Both the position numbers and the translations under genes were made by a program. The notes beneath the pieces were generated by a model. It did no database searches, was not told where the DNA came from, and saw nothing but the letters and a program-made list of their open reading frames with translations. A DNA stretch of 64,000 bases from Calendula officinalis. Its lineage: Eukaryota; Streptophyta; Magnoliopsida; Asterales; Asteraceae. Positions 21,306-33,382 of this stretch are shown piece after piece (the first letter of the stretch is position 1; the number at the start of each line of letters is the position of its first letter). Location: contig OY970829.1 of NCBI GenBank assembly GCA_963853835.1, positions 31,769,764-31,833,763 of the forward strand. The letters run 5' to 3'.

Positions 21306-21424
21306 GGGGTGCAACACGAGGAGTTCCCAGGGGGTTACCCATCCTTGTACTACTCTCGCCCAAGCACGCTTAACTGCGGAGTTCTGATGGGATCCGGTGC
21401 ATTTGTGCTGGTATGATCGCACCC
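21306..21424 (-). rRNA. 5S rRNA: 5S rRNA
   Basis: Carries G102C, G89A (C box), U79A and U21A. Confidence 0.94.
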
Positions 21425-21656
21425 GAAATATGTCCCGCTCTTTATTATCTTATACACCAACAGTGTTGCATGCTAGGAAGGCTAAACATGTGCTAAGGAG
21501 CCAAACGGCCCAACCGTGCGCCACCCCCCGTCTCCTAGCCCCGGCAGGCCCACGTCCCCACGCCCTCCCCCGCACGCTCGTCCCATTGTTCACGCACCAC
21601 CCACGGTCGCAACCGTGACCACTTCGGGACGCAGGGAAAAAAACGAAACAAAAAGA

Positions 21657-21773
21657 GGGGTGCAACACGAGGACTTCCCAGGGGTCACCCATCCTAGTAC
21701 TACTCTCGCCCAAGCACGCTTAACTGCGGAGTTCTGATGGGATCCGATGCCTTAGTGCTGGTATGATCGCACC
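21657..21773 (-). rRNA. 5S rRNA: 5S rRNA, 117 nt, class S
   Basis: One C of 91-95 and one 5' G are missing; C28U, U24G. Confidence 0.92.
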
Positions 21774-22005
21774 GACATATGTCCCGCTCTTTATTATCTT
21801 ATACACCAACAGCGTTGCATGCTAGGAAGGCTAAACATGTGCTAAGGGGCCAAACGGCCCAACCGTGCGCCACCCCCCGTCTCCTAGCCCCGGCAGGCCC
21901 ACGTCGCCACGCCCTCCCCCGCACGCTCGTCCCCTTGTTCACGCACCACCCACGGTCGCAAGCGTGACCACTTCGGGACGCAGGGAAAAAAACGAAACAA
22001 AAAGA

Positions 22006-22124
22006 GGGGTGCAACACGAGGACTTCCCAGGGGGTCACCCATCCTAGTAGTACTCTCGCCCAAGCACGCTTAACTGCTGAGTTCTGATGGGATCCGATGC
22101 AATAGTGCTGGTATGATCGCACCC
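22006..22124 (-). rRNA. 5S rRNA: 5S rRNA, class E
   Basis: Carries G75C, C47A, C28U and A23U. Confidence 0.95.
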
Positions 22125-22356
22125 GAAATATGTCCCGCTCTTTATTATCTTATACACCAACAGCGTTGCATGCTAGAAAGGCTAAACATGTGCTAAGGAG
22201 CCAAACGGCCCAACCGTGCGCCACCCCCCGTCTCCTAGCCCCGACAGGCCCACGTCCCCACGCCCTCCCCCGCACGCTCGTCCCCTTGTTCACGCACCAC
22301 CCACGGTCGCAACCGTGACCACTTCGGGACGCAGGGAAAAAAACGAAACAAAAAGA

Positions 22357-22475
22357 GGGGTGCAACACGAGGACTTCCCAGGGGGTCACCCATCCTAGTA
22401 CTACTCTCGCCCAAGCACGCTTAACTGCGGAGTTCTGATGGGATCCGGTGAATTAGTGCTGTTATGATCGCACCC
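22357..22475 (-). rRNA. 5S rRNA: 5S rRNA, class F
   Basis: Carries G25U and C14A. Confidence 0.95.
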
Positions 22476-22707
22476 GAAATATGTCCCGCTCTTTATTATC
22501 TTATACACCAACAGTGTTGCATGCTTGTAAGGCTAAACATGTGCTAAGGGGCCAAACGGCCCAACCGTGCGCCACCCCCCGTCTCTTAGCCCCGGCAGGC
22601 CCACGTCGCCACGCCCTCCCCCGCACGCTCGTCCCCTTGTTCACGCACCACCCACGGTCGCAAGCGTGACCACTTCGGGACGCAGGGAAAAAAACGAAAC
22701 AAAAAGA

Positions 22708-22826
22708 GGGGTGCAACACGAGGACTTCCCAGGGGGTCACCCAACCTAGTAGTACTCTCGCCTAAGCACGCTTAACTGCTGAGTTCTGATGGGATCCGAT
22801 GCAATAGTGCTGGTATGATCGCACCC
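22708..22826 (-). rRNA. 5S rRNA: 5S rRNA, class E, divergent
   Basis: Six changes: A83U (C box), G75C, G64A (A box), C47A, C28U, A23U. Confidence 0.94.
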
Positions 22827-23058
22827 GAAATATGTCCCGCTCTTTATTATCTTATACACCAACAGTGTTGCATGCTAGAAAGGCTAAACATGTGCTAAGG
22901 AGCCAAACGGCCCAACCGTGCGCCACCCCCCGTCTCCTAGCCCCGACAGGCCCACGTCCCCACGCCCTCCCCCGCACGCTCGTCCCCTTGTTCACGCACC
23001 ACCCACGGTCGCAACCGTGACCACTTCGGGACGCAGGGAAAAAAACGAAACAAAAAGA

Positions 23059-23177
23059 GGGGTGCAACACGAGGACTTCCCAGGGGGTCACCCATCCTAG
23101 TACTACTCTCGCCCAAGCACGCTTAACTGCGGAGTTCTGATGGGATCCGGTGAATTAGTGCTGTTATGATCGCACCC
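23059..23177 (-). rRNA. 5S rRNA: 5S rRNA, class F
   Basis: Carries G25U and C14A. Confidence 0.95.
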
Positions 23178-23409
23178 GAAATATGTCCCGCTCTTTATTA
23201 TCTTATACACCAACAGCGTTGCATGCTAGAAAGGCTAAACATGTGCTAAGGAGCCAAACGGCCCAACCGTGCGCCACCCCCCGTCTCCTAGCCCCGACAG
23301 GCCCACGTCCCCACGCCCTCCCCCGCACGCTCGTCCCCTTGTTCACGCACCACCCACGGTCGCAACCGTGACCACTTCGGGACGCAGGGAAAAAAACGAA
23401 ACAAAAAGA

Positions 23410-23528
23410 GGGGTGCAACAGGAGGACTTCCCAGGGGGTCACCCATCCTAGTACTACTCTCACCCAAGCACGCTTAACTGCGGAGTTCTGATGGGATCCG
23501 GTGAATTAGTGCTGTTATGATCGCACCC
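23410..23528 (-). rRNA. 5S rRNA: 5S rRNA, class F
   Basis: Carries G108C, C67U, G25U and C14A. It breaks the strict E/F alternation. Confidence 0.95.
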
Positions 23529-23760
23529 GAAATATGTCCCGCTCTTTATTATCTTATACACCAACAGTGTTGCATGCTTGTAAGGCTAAACATGTGCTAA
23601 GGGGCCAAACGGCCCAACCGTGCGCCACCCCCCGTCTCCTAGCCCCGGCAGGCCCACGTCGCCACGCCCTCCCCCGCACGCTCGTCCCCTTGTTCACGCA
23701 CCACCCACGGTCGCAAGCGTGACCACTTCGGGACGCAGGGAAAAAAACGAAACAAAAAGA

Positions 23761-23879
23761 GGGGTGCAACACGAGGACTTCCCAGGGGGTCACCCATCCT
23801 AGTAGTACTCTCGCCTAAGCACGCTTAACTGCTGAGTTCTGATGGGATCCGATGCAATAGTGCTGGTATGATCGCACCC
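23761..23879 (-). rRNA. 5S rRNA: 5S rRNA, class E
   Basis: Carries G75C, G64A, C47A, C28U and A23U. Confidence 0.95.
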
Positions 23880-24110
23880 GAAATATGACCCGCTCTTTAT
23901 TATCTTATACACCAACAGTGTTGCATGCTAGAAAGGCTAAACATGTGCTAAGGAGCCAAACGGCCCAACCGTGCGCCACCCCCCGTCTCCTAGCCCCGAC
24001 AGGCCCACGTCCCCACGCCCTCCCCCGCACGCTCGTCCCCTTGTTCACGCACCACCCACGGTCGCAACCGTGACCACTTCGGGACGCAGGGAAAAAACGA
24101 AACAAAAAGA

Positions 24111-24229
24111 GGGGTGCAATACGAGGACTTCCCAGGGGGTCACCCATCCTAGTACTACTCTCGCCCAAGCACGCTTAACTGCGGAGTTCTGATGGGATCC
24201 GGTGAATTAGTGCTGTTATGATCGCACCC
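24111..24229 (-). rRNA. 5S rRNA: 5S rRNA, class F
   Basis: Carries G110A, G25U and C14A. Confidence 0.95.
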
Positions 24230-24462
24230 TAAATATGTCCCGCTCTTTATTATCTTATACACCAACAGTGTTGCATGCTTGGAAGGCTAAACATGTGCTA
24301 AGGGGCCAAACGGCCCAACCGTGCGCCACCCCCCGTCTCCTAGCCCCGGCAGGCCCACGTCGCCACGCCCTCCCCCGCACGCTCGTCCCCTTGTTCACGC
24401 ACCACCCACGGTCGCAACCGTGACCACTTCGGGACGCAGGGAAAAAAAACGAAACAAAAAGA

Positions 24463-24581
24463 GGGGTGCAACACGAGGACTTCCAAGGGGGTCACCCATC
24501 CTAGTACTACTCTCGTCCAAGCACGCTTAGCTGCGGAGTTCTGATGGGATCCGATGCATTAGTGCTGGTATGATCGCACCC
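24463..24581 (-). rRNA. 5S rRNA: 5S rRNA, class J
   Basis: Carries G97U, G66A, U52C and C28U. Confidence 0.95.
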
Positions 24582-24799
24582 GAAATATGTCCCGCTCTTT
24601 ATTATCTTATACACCAACAGTATTGCATGCTAGGAAGGCTAAACATGTGCTAAGGAGCCAAACGGCCCAACCGTGCGCCACCCGCCGTCTCCTAGCCCCG
24701 GCAGGCCCACGTTCCCACGCACGTCTCCTTGTTCACGCACCACCCACGGTCGCAACCGTGACCACCCCGGGACGCAGGGGAAAAAACGAAACAAAAAGA

Positions 24800-24918
24800 G
24801 GGGTGCAACACGAGGACTTCCAAGAGGGTCACCCATCCTAGTACTACTCTCGCCCAAGCACGCTTAACTGCGGAGTTCTGATGGGATCCGGTGCACTAGT
24901 GCTGGTATGATCGCACCG
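24800..24918 (-). rRNA. 5S rRNA: 5S rRNA, class L
   Basis: Carries G97U, C94U, A23G and G1C. Confidence 0.95.
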
Positions 24919-25150
24919 GAAATATGTCCCGCTCTTTATTATCTTATACACCAACAGTGTTGCATGCTAGGAAGGCTAAACATGTGCTAAGGAGCCAAAC
25001 GGCCCAACCGTGCGCCACCCGCCGTCTCCGAGCCCCGGCAGGCCCACGTTCCCACGCCCTCCCCCGCACACCCGTCCCCTTGTTCACGCACCACCCACGG
25101 TCGCAACCGTGACCACCCCGGGACGCAGGGGAAAAAACGAAACAAAAAGA

Positions 25151-25269
25151 GGGGTGCAACACGAGGACTTCCCAGGGGGTCACCCATCCTAGTACTACTC
25201 TCGCCCAAGCACGCTTAACTGCGGAGTTCTGATGGGATCCGGTGCATTAGTGCTGGTATGATCGCACCC
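25151..25269 (-). rRNA. 5S rRNA: 5S rRNA, consensus copy
   Basis: No change in the gene; the upstream box is TATAAT. Confidence 0.97.
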
Positions 25270-25502
25270 GAAATATGTCCCGCTCTTTATTATATTATAC
25301 ACCAACAGTGTTGCATGCTAGGAAGGCTAAACATGTGCTAAGGGGCCAAACGGCCCAACCGTGCGCCACCCCCCGTCTCCTAGCCCCGGCAGGCCCACGT
25401 CGCTACGCCCTCCCCCGCACGCTCGTCCCCTTGTTCACGCACCACCCACGGTCGCAACCGTGACCACCCCGGGACGCAGGGAAAAAAAGCGAAACAAAAA
25501 GA

Positions 25503-25621
25503 GGGGTGCAACACGAGGACTTCCCAGGGGGTCACCCATCCTAGTACTACTCTCGCCCAAGCACGCTTAACTGCGGAGTTCTGATGGGATCCGGTGCATT
25601 TGTGCTGGTATGATCGCACCC
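25503..25621 (-). rRNA. 5S rRNA: 5S rRNA
   Basis: Carries U21A only. Confidence 0.96.
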
Positions 25622-25853
25622 GAAATATGTCCCGCTCTTTATTATCTTATACACCAACAGTGTTGCATGCTAGGAAGGCTAAACATGTGCTAAGGAGCCA
25701 AACGGCCCAACCGTGCGCCACCCCCCGTCTCCTAGCCCCGGAAGGCCCACGTCCCCACGCCCTCCCCCGCACGCTCGTCCCATTGTTCACGCACCACCCA
25801 CGGTCGCAACCGTGACCACTTCGGGACGCAGGGAAAAAAACGAAACAAAAAGA

Positions 25854-25970
25854 GGGGTGCAACACGAGGACTTCCCAGGGGTCACCCATCCTAGTACTAC
25901 TCTCGCCCAAGCACGCTTAACTGCGGAGTTCTGATGGGATCCGATGCCTTAGTGCTGGTATGATCGCACC
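25854..25970 (-). rRNA. 5S rRNA: 5S rRNA, 117 nt, class S
   Basis: One C of 91-95 and one 5' G are missing; C28U, U24G. Confidence 0.92.
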
Positions 25971-26202
25971 GACATATGTCCCGCTCTTTATTATCTTATA
26001 CACCAACAGTGTTGCATGCTAGGAAGGCTAAACATGTGCTAAGGGGCCAAACGGCCCAACCGTGCGCCACCCCCCGTCTCCTAGCCCCGGCAGGCCCACG
26101 TCGCCACGCCCTCCCCCGCACGCTCGTCCCATTGTTCACGCACCACCCACGGTCGCAAGCGTGACCACTTCGGGACGCAGGGAAAAAAACGAAACAAAAA
26201 GA

Positions 26203-26321
26203 GGGGTGCAACACGAGGACTTCCCAGGGGGTCACCCATCCTAGTAGTACTCTCGCCCAAGCACGCTTAATTGCTGAGTTCTGATGGGATCCGATGCAAT
26301 AGTGCTGGTATGATCGCACCC
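26203..26321 (-). rRNA. 5S rRNA: 5S rRNA, class E
   Basis: Carries G75C, G51A (A box), C47A, C28U and A23U. Confidence 0.95.
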
Positions 26322-26553
26322 GAAATATGTCCCGCTCTTTATTATCTTATACACCAACAGTGTTGCATGCTAGAAAGGCTAAACATGTGCTAAGGAGCCA
26401 AACGGCCCAACCGTGCGCCACCCCCCGTCTCCTAGCCCCGACAGGCCCACGTCCCCACGCCCTCCCCCGCACGCTCGTCCCCTTGTTCACGCACCACCCA
26501 CGGTCGCAACCGTGACCACTTCGGGACGCAGGGAAAAAAACGAAACAAAAAGA

Positions 26554-26672
26554 GGGGTGCAACACGAGGACTTCCCAGGGGGTCACCCATCCTAGTACTA
26601 CTCTCGCCCAAGCACGCTTAACTGCGGAGTTCTGATGGGATCCGGTGAATTAGTGCTGTTATGATCGCACCC
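26554..26672 (-). rRNA. 5S rRNA: 5S rRNA, class F
   Basis: Carries G25U and C14A. Confidence 0.95.
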
Positions 26673-26904
26673 GAAATATGTCCCGCTCTTTATTATCTTA
26701 TACACCAACAGTGTTGCATGCTTGGAAGGCTAAACATGTGCTAAGGGGCCAAACGGCCCAACCGTGCGCCACCCCCCGTCTCCTAGCCCCGGCAGGCCCA
26801 CGTCGCCACGCCCTCCCCCGCACGCTCGTCCCCTTGTTCACGCACCACCCACGGTCGCAAGCGTGACTACTTCGGGACGCAGGGAAAAAAACGAAACAAA
26901 AAGA

Positions 26905-27023
26905 GGGGTGCAACACGAGGACTTCCCAGGGGGTCACCCATCCTAGTAGTACTCTCGCCTAAGCACGCTTAACTGCTGAGTTCTGATGGGATCCGATGCA
27001 ATAGTGCTGGTATGATCGCACCC
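26905..27023 (-). rRNA. 5S rRNA: 5S rRNA, class E
   Basis: Carries G75C, G64A, C47A, C28U and A23U. Confidence 0.95.
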
Positions 27024-27257
27024 GAAATATGTCCCGCTCTTTATTATCTTATACACCAACAGTGTTGCATGCTAGGAAGGCTAAACATGTGCTAAGGGGC
27101 CAAACGGCCCAACCGTGCGCCACCCCCCGTCTCCTAGCCCCGGCAGGCCCACGTCGCCACGCCCTCCCCCGCACGCTCGTCCCCTTGTTCACGCACCACC
27201 CACGGTCGCAACCGTGACCACTTCGGGACGCATGGAAAAAAAAACGAAACAAAAAGA

Positions 27258-27376
27258 GGGGTGCAACACGAGGACTTCCAAGGGGGTCACCCATCCTAGT
27301 ACTACTCTCGTCCAAGCACGCTTAGCTGCGGAGTTCTGATGGGATCCGATGCATTAGTGCTGGTATGATCGCACCC
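27258..27376 (-). rRNA. 5S rRNA: 5S rRNA, class J
   Basis: Carries G97U, G66A, U52C and C28U. Confidence 0.95.
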
Positions 27377-27594
27377 GAAATATGTCCCGCTCTTTATTAT
27401 CTTATACACCAACAGTATTGCATGCTAGGAAGGCTAAACATGTGCTAAGGAGCCAAACGGCCCAACCGTGCGCCACCCGCCGTCTCCTAGCCCCGGCAGG
27501 CCCACGTTCCCACGCACGTCTCCTTGTTCACGCACCACCCACGGTCGCAACCGTGACCACCCCGGGACGCAGGGGAAAAAACGAAACAAAAAGA

Positions 27595-27713
27595 GGGGTG
27601 CAACACGAGGACTTCCAAGGGGGTCACCCATCCTAGTACTACTCTCGCCCAAGCACGCTTAACTGCGGAGTTCTGATGGGATCCGGTGCACTAGTGCTGG
27701 TATGATCGCACCG
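27595..27713 (-). rRNA. 5S rRNA: 5S rRNA, class L
   Basis: Carries G97U, A23G and G1C; sister of the copy at 24800. Confidence 0.95.
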
Positions 27714-27945
27714 GAAATATGTCCCGCTCTTTATTATCTTATACACCAACAGTGTTGCATGCTAGGAAGGCTAAACATGTGCTAAGGAGCCAAACGGCCC
27801 AACCGTGCGCCACCCGCCGTCTCCGAGCCCCGGCAGGCCCACGTTCCCACGCCCTCCCCCGCACACCCGTCCCCTTGTTCACGCACCACCCACGGTCGCA
27901 ACCGTGACCACCCCGGGACGCAGGGGAAAAAACGAAACAAAAAGA

Positions 27946-28064
27946 GGGGTGCAACACGAGGACTTCCCAGGGGGTCACCCATCCTAGTACTACTCTCGCC
28001 CAAGCACGCTTAACTGCGGAGTTCTGATGGGATCCGATGCATTAGTGCTGGTATGATCGCACCC
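27946..28064 (-). rRNA. 5S rRNA: 5S rRNA
   Basis: Carries C28U only. Confidence 0.96.
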
Positions 28065-28282
28065 GAAATATGTCCCGCTCTTTATTATCTTATACACCAA
28101 CAGTGTTGCATGCTAGGAAGGCTAAACATGTGCTAAGGAGCCAAACGGCCCAACCGTGCGCCACCCGCCGTCTCCTAGCCCCGGCAGGCTCATGTTCCCA
28201 CGCCCGTCTCCTTGTTCACGCACCACCCACGGTCGCAACCGTGACCACCCCGGGACGCAGGGGAAAAAACGAAACAAAAAGA

Positions 28283-28401
28283 GGGGTGCAACACGAGGAC
28301 TTCCCAGGGGGTCACCCATCCTAGTACTACTCTCGCCCAAGCACGCTTAACTGCGGAGTTCTGATGGGATCCGGTGCATTAGTGCTGGTATGATCGCACC
28401 G
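28283..28401 (-). rRNA. 5S rRNA: 5S rRNA, class L
   Basis: Carries G1C only. Confidence 0.96.
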
Positions 28402-28634
28402 GAAATATGTCCCGCTCTTTATTATCTTATACACCAACAGTGTTGCATGCTAGGAAGACTAAACATGTGCTAAGGAGCCAAACGGCCCAACCGTGCGCCA
28501 CCCGCCGTCTCCGAGCCCCGGCAGGCCCACGTTCCCAGGCCCTCCCCCGCACACCCGTCCCCTTGTTCACGCACCACCCACGGTCACAACCGTGACTACC
28601 CCGGGACGCAGGGAAAAAAAACGAAACAAAAAGA

Positions 28635-28753
28635 GGGGTGCAACACGAGGACTTCCCAGGGGGTCACCCATCCTAGTACTACTCTCGCCCAAGCACGCTT
28701 AACTGCGGAGTTCTGATGGGATCCGGTGCATTAGTGCTGGTATGATCGCACAC
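28635..28753 (-). rRNA. 5S rRNA: 5S rRNA
   Basis: Carries G2U only. Confidence 0.96.
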
Positions 28754-28984
28754 AAAATATGTCCCGCTCTTTATTATCTTATACACCAACAGTGTTGCAT
28801 GCTAGAAGGCTAAACATGTGCTAAGGAGCCAACGGCCCAACCGTGCGCCACCCGCCGTCTCCTAGCCCCGGCAGGCCCACGTCCACACGCCCTCCCCCGC
28901 ACACCCATCCCCTTGTTCACGCACCACCCACGGTCGCAACCGTGACCACCCCGGGACGCAGGGGAAAAAAACGAAACAAAAAGA

Positions 28985-29103
28985 GGGGTGCAACACGAGG
29001 ACTTCCAAGGGGGTCACCCATCCTAGTACTACTCTCGCCCAAGCACGCTTAACTGCGGAGTTCTGATGGGATCCGGTGCATTAGTGCTGGTATGATCGGA
29101 CCC
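28985..29103 (-). rRNA. 5S rRNA: 5S rRNA
   Basis: Carries G97U and G5C. Confidence 0.95.
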
Positions 29104-29336
29104 GAAATATGTCCCGCTCTTTATTATCTTATACACCAACAGTGTTGAATGCTAGGAAGGCTAAACATGTGCTAAGGAGCCAAACGGCCCAACCGTGCGC
29201 CACCCGCCGTCTCCTAGCCCCGGCAGGCCCACGTCCCCACGCCCTCCCCCGCACGCCCGTCCCATTGTTCACGCACCACCCACGGTCGCAACCGTGACCA
29301 CCCCGGGACGTAGGGGAAAAAAACGAAACAAAAAGA

Positions 29337-29455
29337 GGGGTGCAACACGAGGACTTCCCAGGGGGTCACCCATCCTAGTACTACTCTCGCCCAAGCACGC
29401 TTAACTGCGGAGTTCTGATGGGATCCGGTGCATTAGTGCTGGTATGATGGCACCC
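29337..29455 (-). rRNA. 5S rRNA: 5S rRNA
   Basis: Carries G7C only. Confidence 0.96.
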
Positions 29456-29687
29456 GAAATATGTCCCGCTCTTTATTATCTTATACACCAACAGTGTTGC
29501 ATGCTAGGAAGGCTAAACATGTGCTAAGGAGCCAAACGGCCCAACCGTGCGCCACCCGCCGTCTCCTAGCCCCGGCAGGCCCACGTTCCCACGCCCTCCC
29601 CCGCACGCCCGTCCCTTGTTCACGCACCACCCACGGTCGCAACCGTGACCACCCCGGGACGCAGGGGAAAAAAACGAAACAAAAAGA

Positions 29688-29765
29688 GGGGTGCAACACG
29701 ACGACTTCCCAGGGGGTCACCCATCTGATGGGATCCGGTGCATTAGTGCTGGTATGATCGGACCC
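29688..29765 (-). pseudogene. 5S rRNA pseudogene, class D deletion
   Basis: Lacks nt 41-81; C105G, G5C. First of two class D copies in a duplicated 661-bp dimer. Confidence 0.95.
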
Positions 29766-29997
29766 GAAATATGTCCCGCTCTTTATTATCTTATACACCA
29801 ACAGTGTTGCATGCTAGGAAGGCTAAACATGTGCTAAGGAGCCAAACGGCCCAACCGTGCGCCACCCGCCGTCTCCTAGCCCCGGCAGGCCCACGTCCCC
29901 ACGCCCTCCCCCGCACGCCCGTCCCCTTGTTCACGCACCACCCACAGTCGCAACCGTGACCACACCGGGACGCAGGGGAAAAAACGAAACAAAAAGA

Positions 29998-30116
29998 GGG
30001 GTGCAACACGAGGACTTCCCAGGGGGTCACCCATCCTAGTACTACTCTCGCCCAAGCACGCTTAACTGCGGAGTTCTGATGGGATCCGGTGCATTAGTGC
30101 TGGTATGATCGCACCC
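29998..30116 (-). rRNA. 5S rRNA: 5S rRNA, consensus copy
   Basis: No change from consensus. Confidence 0.97.
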
Positions 30117-30348
30117 GAAATATGACCCGCTCTTTATTATCTTATACACCAACAGTGTTGCATGCTAGGAAGGCTAAACATGTGCTAAGGAGCCAAACGG
30201 CCCAACCGTGCGCCACCCGCCGTCTCCTAGCCCCGGCAGGCCCACGTTCCCACGCCCTCCCCCGCACGCCCGTCCCTTGTTCACGCACCACCCACGGTCG
30301 CAACCGTGACCACCCCGGGACGCAGGGGAAAAAAACGAAACAAAAAGA

Positions 30349-30426
30349 GGGGTGCAACACGACGACTTCCCAGGGGGTCACCCATCTGATGGGATCCGGT
30401 GCATTAGTGCTGGTATGATCGGACCC
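30349..30426 (-). pseudogene. 5S rRNA pseudogene, class D deletion
   Basis: Lacks nt 41-81; C105G, G5C. Second class D copy of the 661-bp dimer. Confidence 0.95.
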
Positions 30427-30658
30427 GAAATATGTCCCGCTCTTTATTATCTTATACACCAACAGTGTTGCATGCTAGGAAGGCTAAACATGTGCTAAGG
30501 AGCCAAACGGCCCAACCGTGCGCCACCCGCCGTCTCCTAGCCCCGGCAGGCCCACGTCCCCACGCCCTCCCCCGCACGCCCGTCCCCTTGTTCACGCACC
30601 ACCCACGGTCGCAACCGTGACCACACCGGGACGCAGGGGAAAAAACGAAACAAAAAGA

Positions 30659-30777
30659 GGGGTGCAACACGAGGACTTCCCAGGGGGTCACCCATCCTAG
30701 TACTACTCTCGCCCAAGCACGCTTAACTGCGGAGTTCTGATGGGATCCGGTGCATTAGTGCTGGTATGATCGCACCC
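30659..30777 (-). rRNA. 5S rRNA: 5S rRNA, consensus copy
   Basis: No change from consensus. Confidence 0.97.
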
Positions 30778-31010
30778 GAAATATAACCCGCTCTTTATTA
30801 TCTTATACACCAACAGTGTTGCATGCTAGGAAGGCTAAACATGTGCTAAGGAGCCAAACGGCCCAACCGTGCGCCACCCGCCGTCTCCTAGCCCCGGCAG
30901 GCCCACGTCCCCACGCCCTCCCCCGCACGCCCGTCCCCTTGTTCACGCACCGCCCACGGTCGTAACCGTGACCACCCCGGGACGCAGGGGAAAAAAACGA
31001 AACAAAAAGA

Positions 31011-31129
31011 GGGGTGCAACACGAGGATTTCCAAGGGGGTCACCCATCCTAGTACTACTCTCGCCCAAGCACGCTTAACTGCGGAGTCCTGATGGGATCC
31101 GGTGCATTAGTGCTGGTATGATCGCACCC
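31011..31129 (-). rRNA. 5S rRNA: 5S rRNA, class Q
   Basis: Carries G102A, G97U and A42G; upstream TGTAAG. Confidence 0.95.
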
Positions 31130-31363
31130 GAAATATGACCCGCTCTTTATTATCTTACACACCAACAGTGTTGCATGCTAGGAAGGCTAAACATGTGCTA
31201 AGGGCCCAAACGGCCCAACCGTGCGCCACCCGCCGTCTCCTAGCCCCGGCAGGCCCACGTCCCCACGCCCTCCCCCGCACGCTCGTCCCCTTGTTCACGC
31301 ACCACCCACGGTCGCAACCTCTACCACCCCGGGACGCATGGGAAAAAAAACGAAACAAAAAGA

Positions 31364-31482
31364 GGGGTGCAACACGAGGACTTCCCAGGGGGTCAACCAT
31401 CCTAGTACTACTTTCGCTCTAGCACGCTTAACTGCGGAGTTCTGATGGGATCCGGTGCATTAGTGCTGGTATGATCGCACCC
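31364..31482 (-). rRNA. 5S rRNA: 5S rRNA, class M
   Basis: Carries G87U, G70A, G65A and U63A; A box, intermediate element and C box are all touched. Confidence 0.94.
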
Positions 31483-31716
31483 GAAATATGTCCCGCTCTT
31501 TATTATCTTATACACCAACAGTGTTGCATGCTAGGAAGGCTAAACATGTGCTAAGGAGCCAAACGGCCCAACCGTGCGCCACCCGCCGTCTCCTAGCCCC
31601 GGCAGGCCCACGTTCCCACGCCCTCCCCCGCACGCCCGTCCCCGTGTTCACGCACCACCCACGGTCGCAACCGTGACCACCCCGGGACGCAGGGGAAAAA
31701 AAACGAAACAAAAAGA

Positions 31717-31835
31717 GGGGTGCAACACGAGGACTTCCCAGGGGGTCACCCATCCTAGTACTACTCTCGCCCAAGCACGCTTAACTGCGGAGTTCTGATG
31801 GGATCCGGTGCATTAGTGCTGGTATGATCGCACAA
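31717..31835 (-). rRNA. 5S rRNA: 5S rRNA
   Basis: Carries G2U and G1U. Confidence 0.95.
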
Positions 31836-32068
31836 GAAATATGTCCCGCTCTTTATTATCTTATACACCAACAGTGTTGCATGCTAGGAAGGCTAAACAT
31901 GTGCTAAGGAGCCAAACAGCCCAACCGTGCGCCACCCGCCGTCTCCTAGCCCCGGCAGGCCCACGTCCCCACGCCCTCCCCCGCACGCCCGTCCCCTTGT
32001 TCACGCACCACCCACGGTCGCAACCGTGACCACCCCGGGACGCAGGGGAAAAAAACGAAACAAAAAGA

Positions 32069-32187
32069 GGCGTGCAACACGAGGACTTCCCAGGGGGTAA
32101 CCCATCCTAGTACTACTCTCGCCCAAGCACGCTTAACTGCGGAGTTCTGATGGGATCCGGTGCATTAGTGCTGGTATGATCGGACCC
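32069..32187 (-). rRNA. 5S rRNA: 5S rRNA, class N
   Basis: Carries C117G, G89U and G5C. Confidence 0.95.
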
Positions 32188-32420
32188 GAAATACGTCCCG
32201 CTCTTTATTATCTTATACACCAACAGTGTTGCATGCTAGGAAGGCTAAACATGTGCTAAGGAGCCAAACGGCCCAACCGTGCGCCACCCGCCGTCTCCTA
32301 GCCCCGGCAGGCCCACGTCCCCACGCCCTCCCCCGCACGCCCGTCCCCTTGTTCACGCACCACCCACGGTCGCAACCGTGACCACCCCGGGACGCAGGGG
32401 AAAAAAACGAAACAAAAAGA

Positions 32421-32539
32421 GGGGTGCAACACGAGGACTTCCCAGGGGGTCACCCATCCTAGTACTACTCTCGCCCAAGCACGCTTAACTGCGGAGTTCT
32501 GATGGGATCCGGTGCATTAGTGCTGGTATGATCGCACCA
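32421..32539 (-). rRNA. 5S rRNA: 5S rRNA
   Basis: Carries G1U only. Confidence 0.96.
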
Positions 32540-32771
32540 GAAATATGTCCCGCTCTTTATTATCTTATACACCAACAGTGTTGCATGCTAGGAAGGCTAA
32601 ACATGTGCTAAGGAGCCAAACGGCCCAACCGTGCGCCACCCGCCGTCTCCTAGCCCCGGCAGGCCCACGTTCCCACGCCCTCCCCGGCACGCCCGTCCCT
32701 TGTTCACGCACCACCCACGGTCGCAACCGTGACCACCCCGGGACGCAGGGGAAAAAAACGAAACAAAAAGA

Positions 32772-32849
32772 GGGGTGCGACACGACGACTTCCCAGGGGG
32801 TCACCCATCTGATGGGATCCGGTGCATTAGTGCTGGTATGATCGGACCC
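32772..32849 (-). pseudogene. 5S rRNA pseudogene, class D deletion
   Basis: Lacks nt 41-81; U112C, C105G, G5C. Segmental copy of 17236. Confidence 0.95.
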
Positions 32850-33081
32850 GAAATATGTCCCGCTCTTTATTATCTTATACACCAACAGTGTTGCATGCTA
32901 GGAAGGCTAAACATGTGCTAAGGAGCCAAACGGCCCAACCGTGCGCCACCCGCCGTCTCCTAGCCCCGGTAGGCCCACGTCCCCACGCCCTCCCTCGCAC
33001 GCCCGTCCCCTTGTTCACGCACCACCCACGGTCGCAACCGTGACCACCCCGGGACGCAGGGGAAAAAATGAAATAAAAAGA

Positions 33082-33200
33082 GGGGTGCAACACGAGGACT
33101 TCCCAGGAGGTCACCCATCCTAGTACTACTCTCGCCCAAGCACGCTTAACTGCGGAGTTCTGATGGGATCCGGTGCATTAGTGCTGGTATGATCGCACCC
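33082..33200 (-). rRNA. 5S rRNA: 5S rRNA
   Basis: Carries C93U only; sister of 17546. Confidence 0.96.
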
Positions 33201-33382
33201 TAAATATATCCCGCTCTTTATTATCTTATACACCAACAGTGTTGCATGCTAGGAAGGCTAAACATGTGCTAAGGAGCCAAACGGCCCAACCGTGCGCCAC
33301 CCGCCGTCTCCTTGTTCACGCACCACCCACGGTCGCAACCGTGACCACCCCGGGACGCAGGGGAAAAAACGAAACAAAAAGA

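Larger units (their letters stand above)
21779..24586. repeat. Alternating two-class dimer array (about 702 bp)
   Basis: Gene classes E (G75C, C47A, C28U, A23U) and F (G25U, C14A) alternate at 22006, 22357, 22708, 23059, 23410 (F repeated), 23761 and 24111. The same pair occurs at 11329/11680 and 26203/26554/26905. Confidence 0.85.
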
